Notes under the pieces: model-generated
Databases searched by the model: none
Told to the model about the DNA's origin: nothing
Seen by the model: only the letters and a program-made list of their open reading frames with translations
Made by a program: the position numbers and the translations under genes
Shown: positions 18,659-27,104 of the stretch, piece by piece
Position numbering within the stretch: position 1 is the first letter of the stretch
Layout: each line of letters opens with the position of its first letter
DNA from: an uncultured Oscillospiraceae bacterium
GTDB lineage: Bacteria; Bacillota; Clostridia; Oscillospirales; Oscillospiraceae
Reading direction: 5' to 3'
NCBI GenBank assembly: GCA_948616425.1
Contig: CAPGBJ010000041.1
Location: 70,913 to 134,912 of the forward strand
DNA: 64,000 bases

Positions 18659-19667
18659 GACAGCGAAACTTGAATTGACCTACCCGCAGAAGGCGGCCGC
18701 TGTCATCGTCTCTCTAGGAGCGGATAAAGCTTCTGGTCTGTACCAGTTTATGGAACCCGAGGATGTGGAAACCCTCACCATTGAGGTGGCCCGCTTGGGG
18801 ATGCTCAATTCCGAGCAGACTGAGGCGGTACTGACCGAGTTCTATCAGACCTGCATGACCAGTAAGGCGGTGACAGAGGGCGGGTTGGAGTACGCCCGCA
18901 CGGTTCTGGAGAAAGCCTTTGGCAACCAGACAGCCCAGGCGTTGCTGGAAAAGGTGACCAAGTCGCTGAAGACCCGTGAGTTTGCCTTCCTGAATAAGGC
19001 GGACGTAAAGTCTCTCTTCTCTGCCCTGCAGAATGAGCGTCCTCAGACCATGGCCCTGGTGCTGTCCTATGTGGACCCGGACAAGGCGGCCGGCGTCATC
19101 GAACAGCTGGACCCCCACCGTCAGATCAAGGTGGTGGAGGCCATCGCCACCATGGAGAGCGCCTCCCCCACCGCGATCAAGACCATCGAAGCGGAGATGG
19201 AGCGCAAGTTCTCCAGCATTATCACCCAGTCCAACGTCAAGGTGGGCGGTATCGATTATGTGGCCGGCATTATGAACAATTTGGACCGTTCCAGCGAAAA
19301 GTCTATCTTCGACGGTCTGGCCGAGCACAACGCGGAGCTGGCCGACGAGATCCGCAAGCGGATGTTCGTTTTCGAGGATATTATCACCATGGACGACCGT
19401 TCCGTGCAGCGATTTGTCCGAGACTGCGACCCCAGAGATCTGGTGCTGGCCCTGAAAACGGCCAATGCAGAGGTATCCAACAAGCTGTTTACCAATATGT
19501 CCGCCCGTATGGCGGAGAGTATCCGGGACGACTTGGAGGTTACCACCAATGTACGTATGAAAGACGTGGAAGACGCCCAGCAGCGCATTGTGGGTGTGAT
19601 CCGCGATCTGGAGGAGCGAAACGAGATTGTAATTCTGAAGGGCGGAAAGGACGATATCATTGCGTAA
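18651..19667 (+). CDS. fliG: Flagellar motor switch protein FliG
   Basis: FliG is the torque-generating C-ring subunit that contacts MotA. The 338-residue protein has the N-terminal YPQKAAAVIVSLGADKAS, middle-domain EHNAELADEIRKRMFVFEDI, the hinge/EHPQR-region equivalent NERPQTMALVLSYV, and the C-terminal charged ridge with MKDVEDAQQRIVGVIRDLEE. ATG 18651 is preferred over ATG 18645 because GGGAGGGGAGG lies just upstream at better spacing. Confidence 0.95.
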   Translation: MAETAKLELTYPQKAAAVIVSLGADKASGLYQFMEPEDVETLTIEVARLGMLNSEQTEAVLTEFYQTCMTSKAVTEGGLEYARTVLEKAFGNQTAQALLEKVTKSLKTREFAFLNKADVKSLFSALQNERPQTMALVLSYVDPDKAAGVIEQLDPHRQIKVVEAIATMESASPTAIKTIEAEMERKFSSIITQSNVKVGGIDYVAGIMNNLDRSSEKSIFDGLAEHNAELADEIRKRMFVFEDIITMDDRSVQRFVRDCDPRDLVLALKTANAEVSNKLFTNMSARMAESIRDDLEVTTNVRMKDVEDAQQRIVGVIRDLEERNEIVILKGGKDDIIA

Positions 19668-20520
19668 CATCCTGAAAGGCTTCCTTGAGCCCAAGGCAGA
19701 AACCTATGTACTCCCTGACACTGACAGCATATTTATGGGAGGGGCGGACGAGTTTGTCCCTCTGGCGGCAGAAGAGATCTCTCACGACTCTTTGGACATC
19801 ACCCTGGAGGCGGAGGCGCCAGAGGAGGAAACCGAGGCCGAACCAGAGGAGGAGCCCAAGCAGGAGACTCCCGTCCATTATGCCCAGCTTCAGGCCGAAC
19901 TGATTTTGAATCAGGCCCGGGAGGAGGCCCAGCAGATTTTGGACCAGGCCCGGGAGACGGCAATGCGGGAGCAGGAGGAGATTCGGGCTGGAGCCCGAGA
20001 CGAGGGCTACCGGGAGGGCTATGCCCAGGGGATCGCAAAGGCTATGGACGACTCTGTCCGAGACCGGGAGGCCACCGCCGCCCGGCTGGAAAAGGAGGTC
20101 CAGTCATTTTTAGAGAAGGCCTCGCTGGCCCGGGAGGAGATGCTTCTCCAGAGCCGGGATGAGCTGCTGGAGCTGTGCCTGTCCATTGCAGAAAAGGTGG
20201 TGCGGGTGAGCCTGAGGAGCAGCAGCGAGGTGATTGTCCGCATGATTCAAACCGCCACCGAGCGGATGAAGCGGCAGGAGTGGGTGCACATCTATATCTC
20301 CGGCTGCGACACCCGCCAGCTGGCCCAAATATCCCCCGCTCTGACCAGCACATTAGGGGCCCTGTCCCAGCACATCAAGGTGGTCCCCATGGGGGATGAC
20401 GAGAGCGGTACCTGTATTGTGGAGACTCCAGAGGAGATTGTGGACGCCAGCGTGTCCACCCAGATGTCTAACATTCGGGATGTGCTCTATGATCAGATGG
20501 GGGCCTACTGGCCCCAGTAA
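19660..20520 (+). CDS. fliH: Flagellar export ATPase regulator FliH
   Basis: FliH is the stator-like partner of the FliI ATPase. The 286-residue protein has an acidic N-terminus, a long coiled coil (residues about 75-165) including EGYREGYAQG with the GxxxG-like pattern typical of FliH, and a C-terminal FliI-binding domain (IAEKVVRVSLRSSSEVIVRM). TTG 19660 overlaps the fliG stop by 8 bases and has GGAAAGGA upstream. Confidence 0.88.
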   Translation: MRNILKGFLEPKAETYVLPDTDSIFMGGADEFVPLAAEEISHDSLDITLEAEAPEEETEAEPEEEPKQETPVHYAQLQAELILNQAREEAQQILDQARETAMREQEEIRAGARDEGYREGYAQGIAKAMDDSVRDREATAARLEKEVQSFLEKASLAREEMLLQSRDELLELCLSIAEKVVRVSLRSSSEVIVRMIQTATERMKRQEWVHIYISGCDTRQLAQISPALTSTLGALSQHIKVVPMGDDESGTCIVETPEEIVDASVSTQMSNIRDVLYDQMGAYWPQ

Positions 20521-20532
20521 GAGGAGATTGAC

Positions 20533-21834
20533 GTGTTTCGAGAGCTGATCCCTTCCGTCCGCTCCGCCGAGACGGTGGGACGGACTGGAAAAATTGAGAA
20601 TATCGTGGGCATGTCTATTGAGGCCTCTGGAGGCCGGGCCGCCATTGGGGATATCTGTCGTATCTATTCCAACGAATCCGGAGGTCAGATCCCTGCCGAG
20701 GTGGTAGGCTTCAAGAATGACCATATTCTGTTAATGCCCTACGCCAATATGAGCGGCATCTCTGCGGGCAACTTTGTCCGCAATACCGGCAAGCGCCTGA
20801 CGTTGCCGGTGGGGCCCTTTCTGCGGGGGCGGGTGATCAACGCATTGGGGCAGCCCATTGATGGACTGGAACCCTTTCAGCGGGGCGACACCTTCTCTGT
20901 GGACAGCGCCTATATCAACCCCATGGCCCGCCCCCCCATCCGGGAGCGAATGGAGTTTGGAATTAAGGCCATCGACAGTCTGTTGACCATTGGCAAGGGC
21001 CAGCGTATTGGAATCTTTGCCGGCTCTGGCGTGGGCAAGTCCACCCTGATGGGCATGATCGCCAAGAATGTGAAGGCGGATATTAATGTCATCGCCCTGG
21101 TGGGCGAGCGCGGCCGTGAAGTTTTGGAGTTTATGCAGAAGGACCTGGGGGAGGAGGGCATGCGCCGCTCTGTGCTGGTGGTTGCCACCAGCGACCAGCC
21201 CGCCATGCTGCGGATGAAATGTCCCAGTGTGGCCACCAGCATTGCCGAATACTTCTCTGGTCAGGGATATGACGTGCTGTTGATGATGGACTCCCTCACC
21301 CGTTTCGCGATGGCTCAGCGGGAGATTGGCTTGGCCATCGGGGAGCCCCCCATTGCCAGAGGGTACACCCCTTCTATGTACGCAGAGATGCCTAAGCTGC
21401 TGGAGCGCAGTGGAAACTTTGAAAAAGGTTCTATTACCGGCGTCTACACCGTATTGGTAGAGGGCGATGACACTAACGAGCCCATTGCCGACACGGTCCG
21501 GGGCATTTTGGACGGCCACATTGTCCTATCCCGGCAGCTGGCCAATTCCAACCATTTCCCCGCCATTGATGTGGGGGCCAGCATCTCCCGACTGATGGTG
21601 GAGATTGTCTCCCCGGAGCACCGGCAGTTGGCCGGACAGCTGCGTGATATTATGGGTGTATATGAAAAAAATGCTGATCTGGTTTCCATTGGCGCCTATA
21701 AGGCGGGGACCAACCCCAAATTGGACCACGCGCTGACCAAGATGGACGCCATCAACCAGTTTCTGATGCAGAGTGTAGATGAGTCCTTCTCCTATGAGGA
21801 GAGTTTGACGCAGATGCGGCGTATCTTGAAATAG
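20533..21834 (+). CDS. fliI: Flagellum-specific ATPase FliI
   Basis: FliI powers substrate unloading at the type III export gate. The 433-residue sequence carries Walker A GIFAGSGVGKSTLMGM, the catalytic-Glu stretch ALVGERGREVLEFM, Walker B VLLMMDSLTRFAMAQREIGL and GEPPIARGYTPSMYAEMPKL. GTG 20533 follows GAGGAG. Secure identification. Confidence 0.96.
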   Translation: MFRELIPSVRSAETVGRTGKIENIVGMSIEASGGRAAIGDICRIYSNESGGQIPAEVVGFKNDHILLMPYANMSGISAGNFVRNTGKRLTLPVGPFLRGRVINALGQPIDGLEPFQRGDTFSVDSAYINPMARPPIRERMEFGIKAIDSLLTIGKGQRIGIFAGSGVGKSTLMGMIAKNVKADINVIALVGERGREVLEFMQKDLGEEGMRRSVLVVATSDQPAMLRMKCPSVATSIAEYFSGQGYDVLLMMDSLTRFAMAQREIGLAIGEPPIARGYTPSMYAEMPKLLERSGNFEKGSITGVYTVLVEGDDTNEPIADTVRGILDGHIVLSRQLANSNHFPAIDVGASISRLMVEIVSPEHRQLAGQLRDIMGVYEKNADLVSIGAYKAGTNPKLDHALTKMDAINQFLMQSVDESFSYEESLTQMRRILK

Positions 21835-21860
21835 AAGCTGATGAAGGAGCAGATTGACAG

Positions 21861-22313
21861 ATGAAAAAATTCCGCTTCTCACTGGAGACCGTGTTGGACT
21901 ACAAGCAGCAGGCGCTGGATGCGCTTCGGGCGGAGCACGGAGCCATTCTGGCCAGAGTTCGGGCACAGGAAGAGGTAGTAAACGGCCTGGAAGAGGAACA
22001 CCGACAGGTGGATGAGGAGTTCTCCCAGCGTAAGCTGGAGGGCCTTACCGTTTTAGATGCCCTAAACTATGAGCAGTATTTACGGGCTCTGGAGCGGGAA
22101 ATATGGGAGGCGCACCGCAAGCTGGAGCAGCTCCAGCGTCAAGAGGAGAAGAAACGCAGTCAGGTGGTGGAGGCCCGGAAGGAGACGGCCACCATCGAGA
22201 AGTTGAAGGAGCATAAGCTGGAGGACTACCGCAAGGCAGTTCAGAAGGCGGAGGAGCTTCAAATTGAGGAGTTTGTCTCCACCACCCGGGCTATGGCCGG
22301 GGCGGCTATTTAA
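21861..22313 (+). CDS. fliJ: Flagellar export chaperone FliJ
   Basis: FliJ is a coiled-coil protein that joins FliI to the FlhA gate. The 150 residues are almost entirely helical and charged, with the family start KKFRFSLETVLDYKQQ. Spacing of 26 bases from fliI and the canonical order support the call. Confidence 0.88.
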   Translation: MKKFRFSLETVLDYKQQALDALRAEHGAILARVRAQEEVVNGLEEEHRQVDEEFSQRKLEGLTVLDALNYEQYLRALEREIWEAHRKLEQLQRQEEKKRSQVVEARKETATIEKLKEHKLEDYRKAVQKAEELQIEEFVSTTRAMAGAAI

Positions 22314-22376
22314 CAGGTGAGTTACACCAATCGGTGTTTCTCTATATAATGGGTCACAGGAAGGAGGTGAATGCAG

Positions 22377-22901
22377 ATGAGCACGCCGCTTTCGTTCTGT
22401 GACATCAGCGCACGGTATGGGCAGGCGCCCGCCCCTCAGAAATCAATTGAGGAGCAGACCGGCTGGAACCCCGAGCAGCTCTTTTTGGACTATATGCGAA
22501 AGGTTCAGGACCAACGGGAAAAGAACGCCGAGGAGGCGGAAGAGGACGCCCTGATGGCTATGATCGACGCCATGAACGCCTCGGAGAAGGATAAGGACAA
22601 GACCGAGCAGACCCTGACCAACTCCTTGGCAAAGGCGGGCAAGGCCATTGTGGACCAGCACGTGGAGATCCAGCCGGACGGGACCAAACGGGTGACCTTG
22701 GTAGACCCCTCCGCCACCCTGACGGTTCAAGTTCTGTTGTCCTGCCTGGGCGACCGGTTCACATTTGAACAGGCCGACGATGTCCAGGAGAACCAGGAAC
22801 AGGCCGAGGACCAGAGGACCGAGGAAGAGTGCTTGGAAGTCACAGAGACGCGCGACCCCAGCGAAACCAGCGACCCCAATCTCATCGGAAAGGAGGTGTA
22901 A
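22377..22901 (+). CDS. Hypothetical protein in the fliJ-fliK interval
   Basis: A 174-residue acidic protein without a family I recognise. It occupies the place of ylxF in Bacillus but has no membrane segment. It begins MSTPLSFCDISARYG, has a helical part with LDYMRKVQDQREKNAEEAEED, then QPDGTKRVTLVDPSATLTVQ, and ends in an acidic tail. The QPDGTKRVTL phrase resembles NPDGTTTAKVEL in the next gene, fliK, so both may share an export-related segment. ATG 22377 is 9 bases after AGGAGG; ATG 22371 is too close. Confidence 0.65.
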   Translation: MSTPLSFCDISARYGQAPAPQKSIEEQTGWNPEQLFLDYMRKVQDQREKNAEEAEEDALMAMIDAMNASEKDKDKTEQTLTNSLAKAGKAIVDQHVEIQPDGTKRVTLVDPSATLTVQVLLSCLGDRFTFEQADDVQENQEQAEDQRTEEECLEVTETRDPSETSDPNLIGKEV

Positions 22902-22907
22902 GAGAGG

Positions 22908-24095
22908 ATGAATGTAACAGACCAGTGGATGCTGGAGCGGATGCAGCAGATAGCGGCCACCATGGCCTCCAACGTGCCCCAGGTGGGACAGAACAGTGAG
23001 GCGTCCAAACCTGAGAAGGGCGACAGCTTCAAGGACCTGATGGACAAGGCCAAGGACCAGAGGACGGAGGCGCCCAAGAAAGCGGAGACCCCGAAGAAGA
23101 CGGCCCAGAAGACCGACGCGCCCAAGGATGAGTTCCGTAAGGCGGAGATGGTCACAAATCCGGACGGCACCACCACCGCAAAGGTAGAGCTGACCGCGGC
23201 CCAAGCCGCAATGATCGCAGCCGGATACTCCCAGCTTCTGGTGCGGGAGGACGGGACCGTGATGGTTGCCACCGCGCTCAACGAGAACGGACAGCCGATA
23301 CTCCCCGCCATCTACTTGGAACAGCACGGGAAGAGCACCTTCACCAAGGAGTGGTCCTTCATCCAGAACGGCGACCAGTGGGTAATCGAGCCCAGCGAGG
23401 AATTGGAAGCCACCCTGGAAGAGCTTCTCCAGCAGATGCACGACCCCCGGTCGGTGAGCGACATTATGGACGCGCTGACCGCGAAATTCCAGGCGGTCCA
23501 GGGCCAGGCCAAGACACAGGTTGTCATCAGCGAGCCCCAGACCGAGCAGGCCGGCGAGGAAGAACTGGCCGATCTGAGCGGCGAGCTCATGGCGGACAAA
23601 GCCCTGTTCAAGGATGTGAAGGCCACCCCTGTGAAGGTGGGCGAAAACTTCCAGCTGGACACCCAGGAGCCCGACATGGACGACCAGATGGCTGACGCCA
23701 TTCGGTTTGCGGCCCAGCAGGGTCTGCGCCAGATTGAGATCAAACTCAGCCCCGAGAACCTGGGCAGTCTGACCATCAAGTTGACCCAGAGCGTGGACGG
23801 CTCTTTGCAGGTGGTACTCCACGCGGCCAATGCCAAGGCGGCTAATCTGCTGACCCAGCACCTGGACAATCTGAATGCTGCCCTCCAGGGCTACAACCAG
23901 AACAGCGAGGTGCAGGTACAAGTCCAGCGCAATGAGGACAGTCAGCAGGCGCAGCAGCAGCAACAGCAGGCCGACCCAGACGGGCATAACCGCCAACAGC
24001 AGCAGCAACAGCAGCACCAGCAGGACAACGGACACAGCGAGGACTTTATCCAACGGCTGCGGCTGGGATTGTTCGGGCTGGAGGACGTCATCTAA
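22908..24095 (+). CDS. fliK: Flagellar hook-length control protein FliK
   Basis: FliK measures hook length and switches FlhB specificity. The C-terminal Flg_hook domain is clear: RQIEIKLSPENLGSLTIKLT with VVLHAANAKAANLL, residues about 275-330. The rest is low-complexity, with Lys/Pro/Ala-rich residues 30-75 and a Gln-rich tract (about residues 350-375) after the domain. At 395 residues it is within the family range. It follows the previous gene by 6 bases. Confidence 0.9.
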   Translation: MNVTDQWMLERMQQIAATMASNVPQVGQNSEASKPEKGDSFKDLMDKAKDQRTEAPKKAETPKKTAQKTDAPKDEFRKAEMVTNPDGTTTAKVELTAAQAAMIAAGYSQLLVREDGTVMVATALNENGQPILPAIYLEQHGKSTFTKEWSFIQNGDQWVIEPSEELEATLEELLQQMHDPRSVSDIMDALTAKFQAVQGQAKTQVVISEPQTEQAGEEELADLSGELMADKALFKDVKATPVKVGENFQLDTQEPDMDDQMADAIRFAAQQGLRQIEIKLSPENLGSLTIKLTQSVDGSLQVVLHAANAKAANLLTQHLDNLNAALQGYNQNSEVQVQVQRNEDSQQAQQQQQQADPDGHNRQQQQQQQHQQDNGHSEDFIQRLRLGLFGLEDVI

Positions 24096-24117
24096 ATCAG
24101 CAGGAGGTGAATCCAAT

Positions 24118-24789
24118 ATGGCAGATTCTATGATTCAGGATGCATTTAACCTTGCGAACCGCTATAAGAGTTATAACCCCACCGTCACCGATGACCCCAC
24201 AATTAACTACTGGGGAGAAAAGGAAAAGTACGACAAACTCTATGAGGACAAATCCAGCCTTTCCTTCACTGATATGTTGGGCCTGATGGTGTCTCAGTTC
24301 CAAAACCAAACAATTGACAACCAGGCCAGCACCACCGACATGATGAACCAGCTGGTTCAGATGAGCAGTATGCAGGCCATGACTGAGATGAGCACCCAGA
24401 TCAAGGAGTTGACTCTGGCAAATGTGATGAGCTACTCTGCCTCTCTGGTGGGAAAAGAGGTCACTGTGGGCATCTGGAACGAGAAGACCAAGGAGCTGGA
24501 GGAGATTGTTGGCGTGGTGAAGGGCACCGGCACCTACGATGGCCAGCAGGTTATCTACTTGGATAACGGGAAGGGCTACCTTCTGAGCGACATTATGGCT
24601 GTGGGTACGCTGCCTCCTAAGGAGGAGAAGCCTGAGGAGCCCGGCGAGGGCGAAGAGGACGACAAGACCGAGGGGACCGACACCGATAATAAGGTGGACC
24701 AGACCCCCGACACCGACACGGAGGAGAGCGGCAAGCCTGACGACACGGAGAAAGTACCCGAGGCGGACAACGACAACGCTGTGGGTTAA
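24118..24789 (+). CDS. flgD: Hook-cap protein FlgD
   Basis: FlgD is the scaffold for hook assembly. The N-terminal signature FTDMLGLMVSQFQNQT, then MMNQLVQMSSMQAMTEMS, and the Tudor-like part VGKEVTVGIWNEKTKE fit the family. The C-terminus carries an extra acidic, Pro/Thr/Asp-rich tail of about 65 residues not found in most homologues. ATG 24118 follows CAGGAGGTGAATCC. The 23875 open frame reads fliK out of frame and is not the true start. Confidence 0.92.
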   Translation: MADSMIQDAFNLANRYKSYNPTVTDDPTINYWGEKEKYDKLYEDKSSLSFTDMLGLMVSQFQNQTIDNQASTTDMMNQLVQMSSMQAMTEMSTQIKELTLANVMSYSASLVGKEVTVGIWNEKTKELEEIVGVVKGTGTYDGQQVIYLDNGKGYLLSDIMAVGTLPPKEEKPEEPGEGEEDDKTEGTDTDNKVDQTPDTDTEESGKPDDTEKVPEADNDNAVG

Positions 24790-24796
24790 GGCGAAC

Positions 24797-24841
24797 GGTC
24801 AGGAGGGAATCTGACCCCGAATAAGCGGACAGGAGGTCCGC
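24797..24841 (+). promoter_or_regulatory. Two adjacent hairpins with CAGGAGG at the loop, CsrA-site-like
   Basis: First hairpin: GGTCAG (24797-24802) with CTGACC (24811-24816), loop starting GAGGGA. Second: GCGGAC (24825-24830) with GTCCGC (24836-24841), loop AGGAG. Both present CAGGAGG at the stem-loop top, as in CsrA-binding repeats (CAGGAnG). No start codon follows either at ribosome-site spacing for the real gene at 24863, which has its own GAGGAA. Confidence 0.45.
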
Positions 24842-24862
24842 GAAGAAAGATGAGGAATCACC

Positions 24863-25252
24863 ATGGCAGAACGCATCAATTCTATACAGGGCGTGTCCCC
24901 GGTAGAGCGCGTCCAACAGGTCAGCCGGGTCAGCAGCGCGGCGGCCGGACAGTTTGGCGATCTGCTTCGGCGGGAGATAAAGGTTGCGGCAGAACCTGCG
25001 ATCTCTTTCTCCAAGCACGCCCAGAGTCGGGCGGAGGAACGAGGCATTCAGGTGGACGAAACCCTGATGGGGCAGCTGGCCGACTCGGTGGAGCGGGCCC
25101 AGGCCAAGGGAGCCACCAATATTCTGGCCTTTGATGCCACCCGGGCCTTCATCATCAACGTCCCCCACGGGCGGGTGATTACCACCATGTCCCAGGAGGA
25201 GATGGAGGAAAACATCTTTACCAACATTGACGGCGCTGTACTGCTGAAATAA
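24863..25252 (+). CDS. Flagellar operon protein, TIGR02530 family
   Basis: A 129-residue protein of the conserved flagellar-operon family usually found between flgD and flgE, exactly as here. FSKHAQSRAEERGIQVDE and the following IFTNIDGAVLLK end are typical. Its mechanism is not settled; it is thought to support hook assembly. ATG 24863 follows GAGGAATCACC. Confidence 0.88.
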   Translation: MAERINSIQGVSPVERVQQVSRVSSAAAGQFGDLLRREIKVAAEPAISFSKHAQSRAEERGIQVDETLMGQLADSVERAQAKGATNILAFDATRAFIINVPHGRVITTMSQEEMEENIFTNIDGAVLLK

Positions 25253-25281
25253 CGCAAGAGCAGGACCTTTTTGGATGCTTT

Positions 25282-25308
25282 GGTCCCCTGCCCGACTGAC
25301 AGGGGACC
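25282..25308 (+). other. Intercistronic hairpin before flgE
   Basis: GGTCCCCTG (25282-25290) and its complement (25300-25308), 9-base loop, no T-run. It lies in the 90-base gap before flgE. Confidence 0.55.
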
Positions 25309-25342
25309 GGCAGCGCCCTAGAAAAAGGAGTAGATTTATCGT

Positions 25343-26662
25343 ATGACTGGCGCAATGTACGCCGCCATCGGCGGCCTGAAGACCCACATGAGCAAATTGA
25401 ACGTCATCGGCAACAATATCGCCAACGTAAACACTTACGGCTATAAGGCCGGCCGTATGACCTTCAAGGAGTCCATCTACACCACCAGCCGCTCCGGCAG
25501 CAACGGCGGCGCCACCGCCGGCGGCAACAACCCCTCCCAGATCGGCTACGGCTGTTCCGTAGGCTCCATCGACCTGAACATGTCCCCCTCCACCTACGCC
25601 CCCACGGGCCGCGGTCTGGACGTCTATATGGACGGCGAGGGTTTCTTCCTATTCGGCGACAAGGAAGGCGGCATCTTGGACGGCACTGATCTGAGCAAGC
25701 TTGACCTGTCCCGGGTGGGCGATCTGTGGATTGATCCTGATGGATACGTCTGCAACCACCAGGGCAAGGTGATCTATGGCTTTGCACGGGTGCAGAATCC
25801 TGATTATGACCCCAATGCCCCCAAGGACCCCAATGACCCAGACTACGACGCGAAGAAGATCTCTGAGACCATCGTCAGCTCTCAGCTGGTCCCTCTGCGC
25901 GTGCCCCTGTCTGCAGCTGCGCCCACCGAGGCCAACGGCGGGTTAATTGATTCGGGAAAGACGGACGCAAACGGAGATAAAATCTTTACCGCTCAGTGGG
26001 AGGAAGGCGACCCTGTCTATCCCTGGCTCCAAACTGAGGAGGTCGGCGGCAAGACCTATAAGACCAACCAGTATGCCGACACAACGGGCAAGGCCATCGA
26101 AGTAGGCGGCGGAAACGCTGGCGGCGGCGGCGCGGGCGGTGCTACAACGGAGGGCACCCGTATTATCGCCGCTGCGGATACCGACCCCCTGTCCGTCTCC
26201 GGTGTGATGCACATTCAGCTCAAGAGCGTGAGCGTGGAGAAAAACGGCGCTATCCAAGGGATCGCCGCCAACGGCGACACTGTGATTCTGGGCTATGTGG
26301 CCGTGGCCAACTGCGACAGTTCTGACGGCGTGACCCACGTGGACGGCCCCTACTACAAGGCGCTGGGCGGCGCAGGCAAAGTCCGTGTTTCCGCTCTGAA
26401 CGGTGTGCTGGAGGGAAAGTACTTGGGCAACCAGGAGAGGGGCAAGGACGCAAACGGAAATGATGTCATTCCCGACCCCGCCGACGCCATCCTCAACGAC
26501 AAGGACATTGAGCTGATCAACAGCGGTCTGGAGGCCTCCAGCACCGACGTGGCCAACGAGTTTTCCGAGATGATCACCACCCAGCGCGGCTATCAGGCCA
26601 ACACCCGCATTGTCACCGTTACCGACAGCATGTTGGAGGAGCTTGTTAATATGAAGCGGTAA
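25343..26662 (+). CDS. flgE: Flagellar hook protein FlgE
   Basis: FlgE polymerises into the hook. N-terminal LNVIGNNIANVNTYGYKAGR (residues about 19-38), the GLDVYMDGEGFFLF motif near residue 95 and the C-terminal EFSEMITTQRGYQANTRIV define the family. At 439 residues it is of usual length. The central domain contains a Gly-rich segment (GGGNAGGGGAGG near residue 257) and Asp/Asn-rich stretches suited to a variable outer surface. Confidence 0.94.
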   Translation: MTGAMYAAIGGLKTHMSKLNVIGNNIANVNTYGYKAGRMTFKESIYTTSRSGSNGGATAGGNNPSQIGYGCSVGSIDLNMSPSTYAPTGRGLDVYMDGEGFFLFGDKEGGILDGTDLSKLDLSRVGDLWIDPDGYVCNHQGKVIYGFARVQNPDYDPNAPKDPNDPDYDAKKISETIVSSQLVPLRVPLSAAAPTEANGGLIDSGKTDANGDKIFTAQWEEGDPVYPWLQTEEVGGKTYKTNQYADTTGKAIEVGGGNAGGGGAGGATTEGTRIIAAADTDPLSVSGVMHIQLKSVSVEKNGAIQGIAANGDTVILGYVAVANCDSSDGVTHVDGPYYKALGGAGKVRVSALNGVLEGKYLGNQERGKDANGNDVIPDPADAILNDKDIELINSGLEASSTDVANEFSEMITTQRGYQANTRIVTVTDSMLEELVNMKR

Positions 26663-26694
26663 GCGCCTCCTCTGACCTAAAGCGTTGACCCGGT

Positions 26695-26726
26695 CCGCTC
26701 TGGCGGGGGACTCCCCGCCAGAGCGG
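26695..26726 (+). other. Intercistronic 14-bp hairpin between flgE and flbD
   Basis: CCGCTCTGGCGGGG (26695-26708) pairs perfectly with 26713-26726 across a GACT loop, with no T-run. A stem this strong inside an operon could lower readthrough or protect the upstream flgE message. Confidence 0.65.
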
Positions 26727-26751
26727 CCAAGAGAGGAAAGGAAGGTTTATC

Positions 26752-26967
26752 ATGATTCAACTGACGAAACGCAACGGAGAACGCTTTTTACTCAATCACC
26801 AGCAGATTCAATGTATCGAGATGATCCCCGAGTCTAAAATCGTCATGATGAACCGGGACTATTTCATTGTAAAGGAGTCACCGGAACAGATTATCCGGCG
26901 GATCACCGAGTACAACGCTAAAGTGCAGGATGTGCACCGCACCTTGACTATTGAAGATCGGCGGTAA
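26752..26967 (+). CDS. flbD: FlbD/SwrD-family flagellar protein
   Basis: A 71-residue protein, MIQLTKRNGERFLLNHQQIQ with the family pattern of a start IxLTxxNG and a later VKESPEQIIRRI. In Bacillus the homologue (SwrD) raises motor torque, probably acting on the stators; the neighbouring motA and motB fit that. ATG 26752 follows GAAAGGAAGG. Confidence 0.88.
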   Translation: MIQLTKRNGERFLLNHQQIQCIEMIPESKIVMMNRDYFIVKESPEQIIRRITEYNAKVQDVHRTLTIEDRR

Positions 26968-27104
26968 TGCCGAACAGGGACGTGTTTGACAGGCGCCAAA
27001 GGGACGCCAATGGGCTTTTATGCTTAAATGGGGCTTGACGCCTCTCAAATGCGCCCTGAAATAGAAAAGCACCCCCTGCGGGGAGAAGGAGTGGACATGC
27101 AGCA

